Of a stretch of DNA of 64,000 nt, positions 1 to 13,299 are shown piece by piece. The position numbers were made by a program, and so were the translations under genes. The notes under the pieces are model-generated. The model was not told the origin of the DNA. It did not search any database and saw nothing but the letters and a program-made list of their open reading frames with translations. Numbering within the stretch: position 1 is the first letter of the stretch; every line of letters starts with the position of its first letter. This DNA is from Cymbidium sinense (taxonomy: Eukaryota; Streptophyta; Magnoliopsida; Asparagales; Orchidaceae): assembly GCA_021442155.1 (NCBI GenBank), contig CM038229.1, forward strand, positions 92,289,716 to 92,353,715, read 5' to 3'.

Positions 1-2190
1 AAAAAAGTATAATTTTTGCATGATTTCCATTCTTATAGTTGTTTATACATCCACATGTATTTGAGAATAGGGGGTATATCTAGCATGGACACTTGGGGAC
101 ATATCTTTAAGTAGCCCCAAGGAGGTTCCTACCATTCATTCACTCAAACAATGGCTAAGTACTTTCTTAGAAATTTAATACATTTGAATGTGTATTTAGC
201 TAATAAATGAGAATCCTCTTTTTTAAAAAATCATTCATGCATCCCATTTAAGTGTGCAAAAAATATATTGTATGCATAGATATGTTTAGGACTTAATGCA
301 TGCTAGATATGATGGAAAAAATGAAAAAATGTGTGTGATAGTAATTAACTCTAATTAATCTTAAGATGCCTTTCTTATTGAATAAGATTATTTAAAGTGA
401 ACCTAAACTTAGGATTAATTAAAATATGTAATAAGCCATTCATTAAAAGAATTGATTAATTAATATGATTTTGATGTGGCTTAAGGTAGGGATAAAGAGG
501 GTGATCTTCTCCCTTTTTTTTCTCTTTATAATACTTGTTATTATGTGTAAACCAAGTGAAATGAAAGAAAACATTAAGTAAAACTTATAAACCAATTAAG
601 CCACTTAAAGTGAAATCATCCTTTCTCACTCGGAAAATTATAACAAAGCTGTTAAGACCATAAGCTTTAATAGACACACCTTAGATTACCACACTTTTAT
701 CTTATGGGCATTCATGGTTTAATGTATGTTTGGTTTTATTATGTATTATTGTAGAATTGATCTTAGGGTATATGCTTTATAGGTAGATGTTAGCCAATTA
801 TATTTTCTATAAGAGATTGTGCTTAAGGGATGCTTAAAATAAATATAAATGCTCTCTCTTTTGCATAATCCCTAAGAATAATCTAAATTAGGACATGTGG
901 ACTTGGTTACCCTTGCGTACTAAGTCCAAATTATATATAACCTTAGTTTGTATGGTGTGTTTAGCTAACACGTGCAAGTATAGTTTGATTTTATTTTTTA
1001 TATTTTAATGTAATTTTGCATTAGGAATTAGGATTAATGTTATGGGGGATTAGGATGAATGGAGGCTAGAAGGCTTTGTCTTGGGAGGCCCCAGTGATGC
1101 CTTTGAAGCAAGCAAATCCAATCGAGGAATGAAGGAGACATGAAGAATTAAGAAATGAAGACCTCCATAGTATTTATTTATTTGTAATTTCTTTCATATA
1201 CCGGGTTGTATAAGGGTAGAGCTTGGCTACCCATTTCTCTTTGGTTGTATGCGATAAGCTTGCTTGTTCTTTTATGTTGGGTTTATAAATTATTTGTTAT
1301 TTTTTTACAATTGCAAAATAGAAATGACATGTGTCTCTTTCTAGTTTCTTCATATATGGTGAATTATCATGTTTAGATCTAGTTAGGCTCTTAGGTAAAA
1401 TTAATATTTCTACCCAAACTATAACTCCTCATTTAAAGCCTAGGTATTAAATCAAGATAACTAAAAGATTTAGCATGGATGTTGTATGCTTAATATCATG
1501 CATGTCATCTTATTTCACTTTTGATAAGAGAAAGTTCCATTCTTGCATGATGGAAGGCTTGACCTTTGAGGGTCTCCCCGTGGTGGAAAATATCTCTTTC
1601 TCTCGATTTATCCAATAACCTCAATTTATCATGCATTTAGAAAAAATCCCATAGCTTTTGTCAAAATGAAGACTCCAAAATTAAATAAAATTGAAAAGGT
1701 TTACAAGACTAAGTCATTATTCATAATGCTCTAGTCTCTTAAAGTGGGTTTAAAGACTTTAGTTTCTTTCTAAAATAACATCCATCTTGCAAAACATATG
1801 ACTTGACCACATGGTTTTAAGGCTTAGGAGGAGTTGGTTCTACTGCGGTTATAAGTCCCAGATGGTGGTTTACCCTCTCTTGTGGAGGTAAACCATCTTT
1901 GCTTATATATTTAGGATGTGCTTTGGCCTCACTAAAGCTCCCTTGATTTATGATTTGAGGTTACTATTTTCCCTGGGCTATAGTCCTCACCTCTTAGGCT
2001 TTTAACAATCTTGTATTGTGAGATTATAAGTCAGCTTTTAATAAATTTCAACTCAAACATGTAATCCTCCTCGATATTTGGAGATAATAATTACCTACTT
2101 TAATCGAGAGTATTCCTAAGGAATTCACTTTTCTTAGGATGTAATTAACTATGGGGGATTGCCCCATAAGGAACTTTAGAACCTCGCTTA
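1..2190 (+). repeat. Element X, left arm (inner part), truncated at the telomere-like tract
   Basis: AT-rich, no coding sequence recognised. It is the reverse complement, with moderate divergence, of 23,400-25,290. Landmarks include GTAGCCCCAAGGAGG near 112 against CTCCTTGGGACTACTTAA near 25,110. The segment around 1,040-1,240 matches 23,930-24,170 inverted. Homology to the intact right arm stops just after GCTTAAA at about 2,190. From there the sequence becomes TTTAGTTTTATTT and then telomere-like. About 200 bp of the X inner end, present at 23,203-23,400, is missing here. Confidence 0.8.
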
Positions 2191-2735
2191 AAAAAAGGCT
2201 TAAATAATATTTAGTTTTATTTATTTTAGTTCAGTTTATTTTTATTTAGGTTTTATTTCATTTAGGGTTTAGGTTTTATTTTTTATTTATTTTTAGGTTT
2301 TTTTTTATGTTTAAGTTTTTTATTTAATTTTAATTTTATTTAATGTTTATTTTATTTTTATTTTAGGTTTAATTTTTATTTTGTTTAAGTTTTTTTATTT
2401 ATTATTTTAGTTTAGGTTTTTATTTATATTTATTTTAGTTTAGTTTGTATTTTCTATTTTTTTTGGTTTAGGTTTAAGTTTTAGTTTATGTTTTCATCTA
2501 TTTTATTTTGTTTTAGGTTTTCATTTATATTTTATTTTAGGTTTTATTTAGTTTAGGTTTAGGTTTTAACTTTTATGATTTAGGGTTTAGGGTTTAGGGT
2601 TAGTTTATAGTTTAGGATTTAGATGTTTGGTTTAGGGTTTAGAGTTTAGGGTTTAGGGTTTAGTGTTTAGGTTTTAGGGTTTAAGTTTTAGGGTTTAGGG
2701 TTAGTTTAGGGTTTATGGTTTAAGATTTAGGGTTT
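2191..2735 (+). repeat. Telomere-like tract 1
   Basis: The + strand is almost free of C. It starts as T-rich TTTTATTTTAGG-type sequence (2,191-2,570) and becomes near-canonical TTTAGGG (2,570-2,735). The polarity is TTTAGGG on +, the same as every other tract in the window. It follows the break in element X and ends at the 3' end of LINE A. Confidence 0.9.
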
Positions 2736-5700
2736 TAGAAACCCCATGTATATTATTACCATGAAAAGAGGTTACAAGGTCCTTAAAGGGATAAACTCTA
2801 ACTACGCTCAAAGAGCTACAATCCTAAAGGTAGATCCCTATCTAAGCGACCAAAAGAAGACATTAAAGCAATCAAAAGATACAAATAGATTAACATAAAA
2901 GCCAAAGATTAAATGCTCACTGGCGTGAGAATGCATGACACTATGGAGCAAACACAAGAGAGAAAAGCAGAAATGTAAAGAAATTAGAGCGGTTAATGTA
3001 AAGCATAATGATAACTAAAATAGCATAATCCGAGAATGATAAGAAAGAATTGTGATAGAGGAGGCTTTCACAGGTTGAGGCGGATGCAAATATGCATCCA
3101 AACTTCAATGAAGGGTTACATCACAAGAGCTACTACCAAACCAAAAGGGAGTGAAATCATCCACCATCATAGCCTACAAACATGAAGATACATGTTGAAA
3201 GTCTTATGGGCTTTATTACCTGCAAACCTAAATAAAACTATATATAATATAGAGAGGAAATTGCAAAGGGCAAAAAGATAAAGGGTCCCATGCAAGAAAA
3301 GTATCATCAATATAGTCACCCTGACATGAGGATACTTATACATATGAAAAAGGCCAGCATAAAAACCATCCACAAGAAAATAGCAGAAGAGGTAGCTTGC
3401 AGAAATCTTGCTAAGCAAGTCGATGAGCCTATAAGTAACACCATCCCAAACATATGATATATATATGAATCTTTTAGGCCAGGAGTACAGCCTAGAAGTA
3501 AAGTCCAGAAACTGAGCCCAATCATAATAATGAATGCAAATGTGAGCAAACCCCTTATTAATATCCATATCAATAGTTGGCAAAAAGCAATTGTAAAGGA
3601 AGGAACCATAACCTAATACCAAAAACAACACCAAATAAAGATAGTCAAAACTACACTCGATGCGACATGTTGGCCAAAAAATCAGATAATCGGATCATAA
3701 ACAAAGAGACAAGATAGCAAAAGGTAGTAGTTGTCCATAGTACCACCCATTCAGAATAGACATTGTATTCCAAGGAGATGGCAGCACAAGCCTAACTGAA
3801 CCTAGATGGGAATAGAAACAACAACAGTTAATGTAGGTCACATCTATCAGGAAATGAACAGCAGCCCAAACACAAACAATAAGGGAAATCAGAAATCCAA
3901 CCCCAACAACAAAATAGTTAGTGCAACATTGGAACCTACCAGAGGATAAATCAAAATGGGAATTCAAATTAGGGTCCTCATTAGAATCTAGAAAAAATAA
4001 GATAGTAGATAACCAAGACAAAAAATAGCCAAGTCAACAAGGGACAATAAGATGGCCATAGAACTTCTCAATCATAGTAGACATTGCAATAGTTAGTAAC
4101 CAAGTAGATAGAGTATAAAAACATGGATCGAAAAAGCAGCAGCCCAGACACCAATGACCAAAAACAATCAGAATAGCAAAGTCAAAAATAGCTTGCTGAA
4201 CATAGGACCCTAAAGTCCTACAACCAACAAAGATAGAGCCAACATTGGAATCTCGAGAAACAAGGATAGCAAATATCCAAGATAAAAAGCCAAGACAACA
4301 AAAAAAAGCTAGCTAGCGAGAACCACCATTTAGAATAAGCAATAGATACAAGTTTAACTGAAATAAGATGGAGAAAAGAGCAGCAGATAAAGTAGTCCAT
4401 AGAATTCAGATGATAAGCATATAATAACTAATAAGGAGATTCAAATCAAAAGCCACCAAGCAGTCAACAACTTCATTTGAGGCTTACTGAACAAAATAAA
4501 CCAAAACCCCAGAAACAATATGTAGAGTATTAATCTAGTTGACAAGATAGTAATTACGAGGCGGCCAAAAGTCTACCCATTTAGAGTAAATAGAGAATAT
4601 GTAAAGATCCAAATAATCAGATGGAAAATCACACGATTCTGGACAATTTGAATAGAAACAAAGGGGATAAAATAGCAGTAGGAGAAATCAGCAATTGCCC
4701 TATTGTTAATAGCAAAAATAGTTAGAGAAACAAAAGGCAAAAATAACCACAATAACTATTTGGACAAAGGAACCTAAAATCAAAAAACAGTGGTAGCAAT
4801 TAAATAAAATTATAGCCACCATTTAAAATTCCAATAAACATAGATGTAAAGTAGCAGAAAGGGTTCAAAAGATAATCAATAAAAACCTTCCAGATAAGGA
4901 TGATCAAGCTAGTAGTTAAACCCACATCCACATTAAAGGCAAACTGAGAAGCCATAAAGGAAGTCCAAACCTATAAGGAATTAATAAAATTGAACAAGAA
5001 ATTGCAAAATCTCTCTTGGAAGATTGGGAATATGAGGTTGGGAAAAATAATCAGCAAGATAACACCAACAACACCACCTAAAATAAATAACCCGATAGCT
5101 TTGGATAAAGACTCAATGATCCAGACCATCCAACAACCAAGAAGGAAAATAATAGCAAGTTGGCCATAAAACCAACCATTTGAATTATAAGATGCATAAG
5201 TTAAATCCCAGATAGTTAAGGAAGAGGTCTGGCCAAGACTAGCTGAACCAGGATGTAAAAAATAGCAGCTGGTGAAAATAGCAGCATCCTAGGTTTTAAC
5301 AGCACAAACATTTAGAAAAATGAGAGATAAGAAATAGTCAAGCAGAAAAATAAAAGCCATCTTGCAGTCTACAACCTCAATAGAGGCCAACTGAACAAAA
5401 CAAAATAAAACCCCAGAAGCAGCATGAGGAGCAATAATCCAGATCAACCAACATCCAGGACAGTAATTACCAACAAGCTGGATGTGCACAATTATAATAG
5501 AGCAAAAAGGTAAAAAACAATAGATTAACTGATCAGCAACACCCTGGATGAGAACAACAAAGACAGTCAGAAGAACACCAAGCAATAAATAGCTAATAAA
5601 CATAAGGTTAGATAGGAGGATTGTGAATCTAGAAATTGAATAGCCATAAGTTTAAAAAACACTACAATTATTGCAACCATAGGATAATAATAAAAGCGTG

Positions 5701-5838
5701 GGAAATAGAGCTACCATAAGGGTTCAAAGGGCATTATCAATAAAATCCTTTAGAAATGGCTAGCAGAACTACCCTCTGAGAAATAGGCGAAAATTCATTA
5801 AATAATAGAAACCTGCAAAGAACCATTAATAATAATAA
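2736..5838 (-). mobile_element. LINE A: 5'-truncated non-LTR retrotransposon, 3' region only
   Basis: The first 300 bases after the tract (AAACCCCATG, then TTACAAGGTCCTTAA) match the 3' end of LINE B at 6,886 onward. I infer the 3' end of a minus-strand LINE of the same family. The T run at this junction is short (TTTT). No reverse transcriptase, endonuclease or RNase H motif is visible in the 3.1 kb, so everything here appears to be 3' untranslated region. It carries imperfect repeats of about 250-350 bp. One landmark is CCACCCATTCAGAATA-like sequence near 3,743, 4,324, 4,573, 4,816 and 5,172; another is CAAGNCTAACTGAACC-like sequence near 3,786, 4,349 and 5,235. Hydrophobic open frames on the minus strand (for example 3,167-3,634, 3,695-4,021, 5,289-5,603) arise from this AT-rich repeat and match no family I know. 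The 5' end joins telomere-like sequence directly at 5,838. Confidence 0.75.
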
Positions 5839-6885
5839 AGGTTTAGGTTTAGGGTTTAGGGTCAATTTAGGGTTTAAGGATTAGGGTTTAGTGTTTGGGG
5901 TTGAAGGTTTAGGTTTAGGGTTTAGGGTTTGGGATTTAGGGATTTAAATTTTGGTTTAGGAGTTTAAGGTTTAGTTTAGGTTTAGGTTTATTTTTAATAG
6001 TTTAAGTTTAAGTTTAGGTTTAGTCTTAGTTTATAGTTTAAGTTTTAAGTTTAAGGTTTAGGAGTTTAGAATTAGGGTTTAGGGCTTGGGTTTAAGGTTT
6101 AGGGTTTAGAGTTTAATGTTTAGGGTTAATTTAAAGTTTAGGGTTTAGGGTTTCAATTTAGGGTTTAGTTTACGATTTTAGAGTTTAGGTTTGTTTAGAG
6201 TTTATAGTTTAGGGTTTAGGGTTTAGGGTATAGGGTATATGGTATAGGGTTCTATGGTTTAGGGTTTAGGGTTTAGGGTTTAGGCTTTAGGGTTTGTTTA
6301 GGGTTTAGTGTTTTTAACATTTAGGGTATAAGGTTTAAGGTTAGCTTATGGTTTAAGGTTAGTTTAGGACTTAGCGTTTAAGGTCAGTTTAGGGTTTATG
6401 TTTAAGTTTAGGTTTAGGTTTTATTTATTTTAGTTTAGCTTTAGGTTTAATTTATTTTTATTTTAGCTTTAGATTTTTTTTCGTTTAGGGTTTAAGTATA
6501 ATTTTTCTATATTTATAAGTTTTATTTATAGGTATATTTTTTAGTTTAAGTTTTTTTATTTAGTTTTTATTTTATTTTATTTTAAGTTTATTTTATTCTT
6601 ATTTTAGGGTTAGTTTTTAATTTATTTAGGTTTTTATTTTTTAGTTTAGTTTAAGTTTTATTTTATTTTATTTTAGTTTAGTTTTTATTTTATAATTTAT
6701 TTTAATTTTATGTTTAAGTTTAGGTTTTGGTTTTTCTTTAGGTTTTAGTTTAGGTTTTTATTTTATTTTGTTTTTTATCTTATTTTGCTTTAAATTTTGT
6801 TTATTTATTTTAATTTTAACTTTTATTTAGTTTAGGTTTAGGTTTCTAGCCTTTTAGGGTTTAGGGTTAGTTTTTTTGGGAAACC
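5839..6885 (+). repeat. Telomere-like tract 2
   Basis: TTTAGGG-rich from 5,839 to about 6,400 with variants (TTTAAGG, TTTATGG, GGTATAGGG). From about 6,400 to 6,840 it is T-rich TTTTATTTTA sequence, and the last bases before the LINE B poly(T) return to TAGGGTTTAGGG. The + strand carries very little C throughout. Confidence 0.9.
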
Positions 6886-9169
6886 CCATATATGGGGAGT
6901 TTTATTGCCACAAAAAGAGAGTTACAAGGTCCTTAACAGAGGATAAACTCCAAAACTATTGATCAAAGTGCTACAATCAGCCTAGAGAGTAAATCCCCTA
7001 TCTAAGTACAACCAAAAGCAAAATAAAAAAGAAAAAGAAAGCAAAAGATACAAAATGATTAACATAGATAAGCCAATGGATAGATCTAGGCCAAAGCTCT
7101 TTAGGATGATAGAAAGCATGGCACTAGGGAGCAAACACAAGAGAAAAAAGAAATGCATCAAAAAAAAAGATAAAAGATAAAATTAGTTAAAGAAATACAA
7201 ACAAAGTGAAAAATTAAAGCGATAAATTGAGAAAATTAGAGAAGTGTGTGAAGAGAAGGCTCAGCTCAGTCACACCAAATTGTGGTAGATGTAAATATGA
7301 GCATCCAAACATCGTGGAAGGGTTACATCATAAAACTACCAAAAGGAGTGAAATCATCACAACCATCATAGCCTAAAACATGGGAAGATAGCGACCACTT
7401 GTTGAAAGTCTTATGAGCCTTAGTATGCAAACTTAAACAAAGCCATATACATAGAAAAGGAGACATCAAAAGGAGAAGGGAAAGGGGATCCCATGCAGGA
7501 TAAATATCATCAATATAGTCACCATAGCATGAGAATCCCTACACATATGAAAATGAACCATGTTTGCCAGATCCACCTTTTTAATACCAGAGCCAAGAGT
7601 ATAATTAGGCCAGCATGAAAACCCACCACAAGAAAATAGCAGAAAGGATAGGTAGAGGATAAAAATAATATACAATCGGTTGAAAACCCTGCAGTAATCC
7701 TGCTAAGCAAATCAATTAGCATGTAAATAACACCTTCCCAATCATATGGGACATATATGAAACTTACAGGCCAGGAGTACAGCTCAGGAATATGGCCCAG
7801 AAAAGGAACCCATTCAGAATAAGCAATGCAGATGTTAACAACCTCCTTTGTTTATAATCATTGTAGAAATTAACAAATAACATATGTAAAGCGATACAGC
7901 ATAACTCAAACCCAAAATATAATAGGAAATGCAGAAGTCTAATAGAACCAAGATCGGAATGCAAGAGTAGATTAGGTGGACCTGAAGCCACAAGTAATAA
8001 GTCAAAACAACACCAAATAAAGACAATCGAGGACAACCCAAGCATCTTGCTGAGCATAAAACTTGATAATCCAGTTCAGCCAATAACCAAGGCAACAAAT
8101 AACAGCTAGCTGGCCATAAAAACACCCATTCAGAATAGATAGTGCATAAGTTAATAACTAAGTAGGTAATAGCATAATCACAGTGATCTGCACAAGTCTA
8201 ACTAAACCAAGATGGAAAAAATAGCAGCAGATTAAATAGACCACAAACATCAGGTGATAAGCTATAGCCTGGTCATAAATAGCAAAAATAATCAAAAAAA
8301 CAACCCTAGAAGCAGCCTGCTGGACATAAGACCCAAAAATCCAACAACTAACAAATAAAATAGCAAAACAATTATTGCACCCACCATAAGATAATCCAGT
8401 AAAACATAGTGGTACAACATAGACTTGAAAGGGGTTCAAAGGAGAGCAAATATTGAAATCCTTCAAGACAAAGAAAAGCAGACCAGCAGCTAAGCCAACA
8501 TCATCATTAAAAATAGGCTGGAAGGAAATCAAGAAGTAATTTTGATCCTATAAAGAAATAGTAATAATAACAAGGGTATTACAGTTTCTCTCCTTACAGG
8601 TTGTGAAGGTGAGGTTAGAGAGCATAAGAGGGGCCACAACCCTTTTAAAGAGAGAAAAAATAGATAAATTAGGGCCTGCCGTGAAGCAATACAAAAATAT
8701 TGTAATTAAATAATGAGATAACAAATTCATGAGCTACATTTCTAGAAAAAGGAAAAGCAACAAAACATAGCCTTAATCATAAAATGGAAAATAGATACAG
8801 TAAGACCCATAAATAAAATATTGATGGCAAGAAGTCTGTCCCTGTTGACTAGAAAGTATAGCAAAAAGTAAAACATTTCCCTCTAACAGATATGGCTGAT
8901 AAGTGAAAATATCTCCATCTAGCAGGTTAGAAAAATAGGAAACAGCTTACCATTAACAGTGGAAACAACAGAAGTAGTAAGACCCTAAATAAGGTTAGGG
9001 TAATTAATCCAGCAGCAGATGCCACAGAGATCACAAAATAACTAAAAAAGGGTATCAGGAAGATGCATCAGCAAAACCCAGGGAAACAACAACACTAAAT
9101 AGATGTTGGTCATGCAATTAAACAGGTAATACAATAGGCCAAAACAATAGGATGAATTAATTTTTGAGG

Positions 9170-12100
9170 TAAGGGAGTCCAGTATTGTCCAAATTAATCA
9201 AACCATGCAAATGTTTAGGAAGTGTAAGTTGATCAAAGAATTTTGTGCCATCTAATCTAGCAGATTAGCAAGGTCGACATGCATTACCTTCACGCCATAC
9301 ATGAGTGATTTTAAAATAGAGTTGAGAAAGGAGAGCTCTAGTCTGCATTAGAAGGTAGTGCAATTTTGTATTGCCCACTTTGGTGGAAGTCAAAAGATCA
9401 ATCAGTAACAGGGCATCCATCTCAATCCAAATATTGAGCCAACTTTTTTAAAGGCAAATCTCAATAGCTTTGTAAACTGACATTAGCTCAGCAAAAAAAA
9501 AATAGAGCAAGTATTAAAGGGGTAAGCAAAAGCACAAAGCACTTTACCATTAAGGTTTAAAATACCACGCGAAGCATTTTGAAATAGAGCCATCAATTTT
9601 AATTTTAATAGTATTAGGATGAGGTTTTATCCAATAAAATCTTGTCATCTTTCTGATTGGGTTGATCGATAAGTTAAAACCCAATTTATTGGCCACAAAT
9701 TTGTAACCTTTGAATTAATTGTAGTTAATTAAATTGGCATTAAACAAGGCACATATTTTATTTTTAATTCTAACAATTATCCTCATATGGTTCATAAGAA
9801 TCCCACAATGTTTTGCATCATTTCTGTCCATCCATATGAACCAAATAAGAGTGGTACCAATTATTACTTTAATGTGGGCTTTAATAGTGTTTTCAAAATA
9901 AATATCAAGAAGTTGTTATAGACTTAAGGAGCCATTAAATTTGACAATATTAAAGAGTTCATCATAGAAAATCTAAAGTTTGGAAGCAATGGCTCTATTA
10001 ATAAATACATGATTCACATTCTCAATGTGAAAGCAGTAGTAGCATTTTGAAGGTAAGTAAAAACATTTACCCCACATCAAGGAGTCAACAGGGATGAAGC
10101 TTTTCAAAATATGCCAAGTTAGAATTAGAATAAGAAATAAGAATAGTGTTATTCCAAAGTTTAAAAAACACATTGGAGAAATCATGAGCTTCTTTAATAT
10201 GAATCTAGACATTTTAATGTTGAAATCACCATTTTGGAAAGCTTTAAAATATCTCATCATGATTGCTAGAATGATAGGAATAATAGTAAGCTTATCTAAA
10301 AGAAGAAAGGAATATAGTCATTAAGCTTACTATTGTTCCACTTATTACTCTACTAGAAAGTGTTCACTTTAATTATAGCAGTGGAGTGGGTAGAAAGTAA
10401 ATCATCAATGGACCCACCTCCAGTCTAGTTATCTTGCTGAAAGAAAGAGTTACCAGAGTTAATCCCCCGTGAGATTAATGATTCTGCCTCCCATTTGATG
10501 GAACAAAGTCTTTTCCATATAGGAGAGTCTCCCACTTTATAAGGGCAAATGAGAGGGTGCTTACCCTGGCAGTATTTGGCAGTCATGAATTTAGCCCAAA
10601 GACTATTGTTGCTCCTAAAATTTCACCAAAGTTTATAGAAAAATATAGTGATAGCTTCCCTGATTGTCTTACAGCCAAGTCCACCTTCAGCAAGAGTGCC
10701 ACAACTTTTATACCAAGAGGTCCAATGCATTATATTAGTAAAATTGTTAGAATCCCAGAAGAATTTGTTAAGGAGGCACTCAATTCTGTTAATGGTAGAA
10801 TTAGTTGGCACAATGGTTTGAATGAGATATAAAAGCATGGAGTTAAGGGTACTCTTAATCAAAGTGATCCTACCACCAAATGAGAGTAAATCAAATTCCC
10901 ATACATAAATTTTATGAGAGATTTTTTGGATTAACTCATCAAAGAGATGTGATCTTTTCTAACCTTTAAAAAGTGGAGCACTAAGATATTTAATAAGAAG
11001 TTGTTGTTGCTGAAAATTAGTAATTCTCAAGATTTGGTTGATCCTATTACTAGAGATTTTAGAGGAATGAATGAAATAAATTTTACCATCATTAAGAAAG
11101 AGACCACTATATTACCAAATTTATTTAAAAGATTCTTAATAGTTTTAATGTGATGAATAGAGGCATTGCAAAGATTATGAAGTCATCAGCAAAGCTAAGA
11201 TGAGAGACAGAAGACCACCTTGAGCTTCCTAAAAAACATGCTAGGATTATTGTTGAAAAGATCATTAAGATTCCTCAAAAGATATTCAACAATAATAATA
11301 AAAAGAGAGGGAGATAAGGGATCTCCTTATCTCAATCCAAGCATAGAAGGGAAAAAACTTAGGGACTCAACATTCATGATAACGGAGAACCAAACATTGG
11401 TAATACAATTTTTAATGACATGGATAAAATAGTCAAAATAAGCAAACAAATGTAGAATTTGGAAGAGAAAATTCCAAGAGAGGTTGTCAACAGCTTTAGA
11501 GATGTCCAATTTGAAAAGGATGCTACCACCTCTGGTAGAAGCATCAAGGTCATGATGGGCTAGAAGAATGTTGTTAGATGTAGGTCTACCTTTAAGAAAC
11601 CAATTTTTTTTGGGGAAAGAATTTTAGGCGGCTAATTCTATTGGTTAATTTACAATGAGTTTATGAAAGAAGGTGCAAAGGTTGATAGTTCTAAAATCGC
11701 CCTAAGATTCAGGATTATTAATTTTGGGAATGAGAATAATGGAAATGCTAGAAAAATATCTAGGTAAAGGATTGCCATCAAAGAAATCAACAACAGCATC
11801 GACAAGGTCAGACTTAATAATAGACCAATAATGCTGAAAAAATTGAGTCATGTAGCCTTCAGGGCCAGCAACAGAATCAATATTCATGCTATTAAGAATA
11901 CTTCCAATCTTAGCTTCCGTAGGATGCATATTAAGAAAGTTGTTGTCGTCATTAGTAATTGTTGAGGGAATCAGGTGAGATTTGGAGAGAGCTTCTAAAG
12001 AAGGGTTGTTGTTTAATAAGTTTTTAAAATGATGTATGACAGAATATTTAATATCATTATTGTTTGTGATCTAATTGTCGTTATCATTTTTAATTTTTTT

Positions 12101-13205
12101 TAATAGAGTTTAAGGATTTCTTTTTTTTTGAAAAGAGTATGGAAGTACCTGCTATTTCTATCACCATCAGTAATATATTTGCTAGTAGCCTTTTGCTGCT
12201 AGTAGGTTTCCTCCATATTCTGATAGTTAACCAAGTTATCTTTAGCTTCATTCAACTCCTTAAGTTTAGTAGAATCAGTCAAAATGACATCTTCAAGAGA
12301 ACAAACTAATTGTTCCATACTTTTGATATTGGCAAAGAGATGTTTAAAATGATGCTTGTTCCACCAATTTAGGTTTTGTTTAAGTCTTTTAAGCTTAAGC
12401 AGAGGAAAATCATGCCCTTAACCAAATTATCCAAATGAAGAGGAGCCATCCAGTTAATGGATACAACATTTATGAAATCAATGTGTTGGATCCACATATT
12501 TTGGATTCTGAAAGAGGTTGGGGAGGATAATCTATTAGAGAGATTTTGGACAGAAATCAAAAGCGGAGCATGATCAGACAAATTTTTGCTCAAATGTTCA
12601 ACAGAAGTAAGGGGCCATTGATTTATCCAAAGAGAATTAAAAAGAGTCCTATCAAGCCGCTGCCAAAGTCTAGAGTTATGCCATGTATAATCCAAACCTG
12701 AATAGCCAATATCAATCAGATTGTAATCAATAATCATATTAGAAAAGTCTTTCATGGAATGAGTGTTAGGAGCATAACCTCCCCTTCTTTTTGAGGAAGA
12801 GAGAATAGTGTTAAAATCACCCACAACCAACCAGAGTTTGTTGACCGAGGAGGCAAAGGTTCTTAAGTTGTCCCAAAAAATGTTCATACCAGCTTTATTA
12901 CAAGAAGCATAAATAAAGGAGCATAGAACAAAAAATTCACCCAATGAGATGTGGACATTAACCAATTATTGAAGATCATCAAGGATAGATATGTTGACTA
13001 CATTATTCCAAAACACCAAATTTTATTGCTAATATTATAAAAAAAAGTTTTGAAAGCCAAGCATTCTAGCAACATGATTGATCTTAGAAGAGTGAATGAA
13101 TGGTTCAATAATAACAAGTAAGGCTATGTTATGAATACGGCAGGTTGCGGACAATGAGAGTCCCAATACCCCGAACATTCCAAATTAGTAAGTTGATCAT
13201 AATAA
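9170..13205 (-). pseudogene. LINE B ORF2: endonuclease, reverse transcriptase, RNase H (broken)
   Basis: ORF2 nicks the target, copies the RNA from the nick and carries an RNase H tail. Minus strand, in order: the APE-type endonuclease starts at WNVRGIG (about 13,165), with WLVVGDFN (about 12,830) and LSDHAPLL (about 12,580). The reverse transcriptase lead-in has DSVAGPEGYMTQFFQHYW and PRYFSSISIILIPKINNP (11,702-11,929). The first catalytic aspartate lies in DISKAVDNLSW (about 11,480) and the catalytic FADD in SHLSFADDFIIF (about 11,190). A GGLGCKTIREA thumb-like motif lies near 10,670. The zf-RVT motif LPSKCYYCFHIENVNHVF is near 10,010-10,060. RNase H-type sequence spans about 9,170-9,560. 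Catalytic residues are visible, but the frame is broken repeatedly, so this copy is not functional as written. Confidence 0.9.
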
Positions 13206-13299
13206 AATAAGAAAATAATGGAAAAGAGATAACTAAAGAAATAATAAAGCAGGAAGAAAAGAAAATTATAAATAGTTAATTATAGGAAGTTAGAGAAGA

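Noticed and set aside
3167..5603. Several hydrophobic minus-strand open frames that look like small membrane proteins
   Set aside because: They lie in the repeated 3' UTR of a LINE, change frame between the two copies and match no family. AT-rich, T-rich sense sequence gives Phe/Leu/Ile-rich frames by chance.
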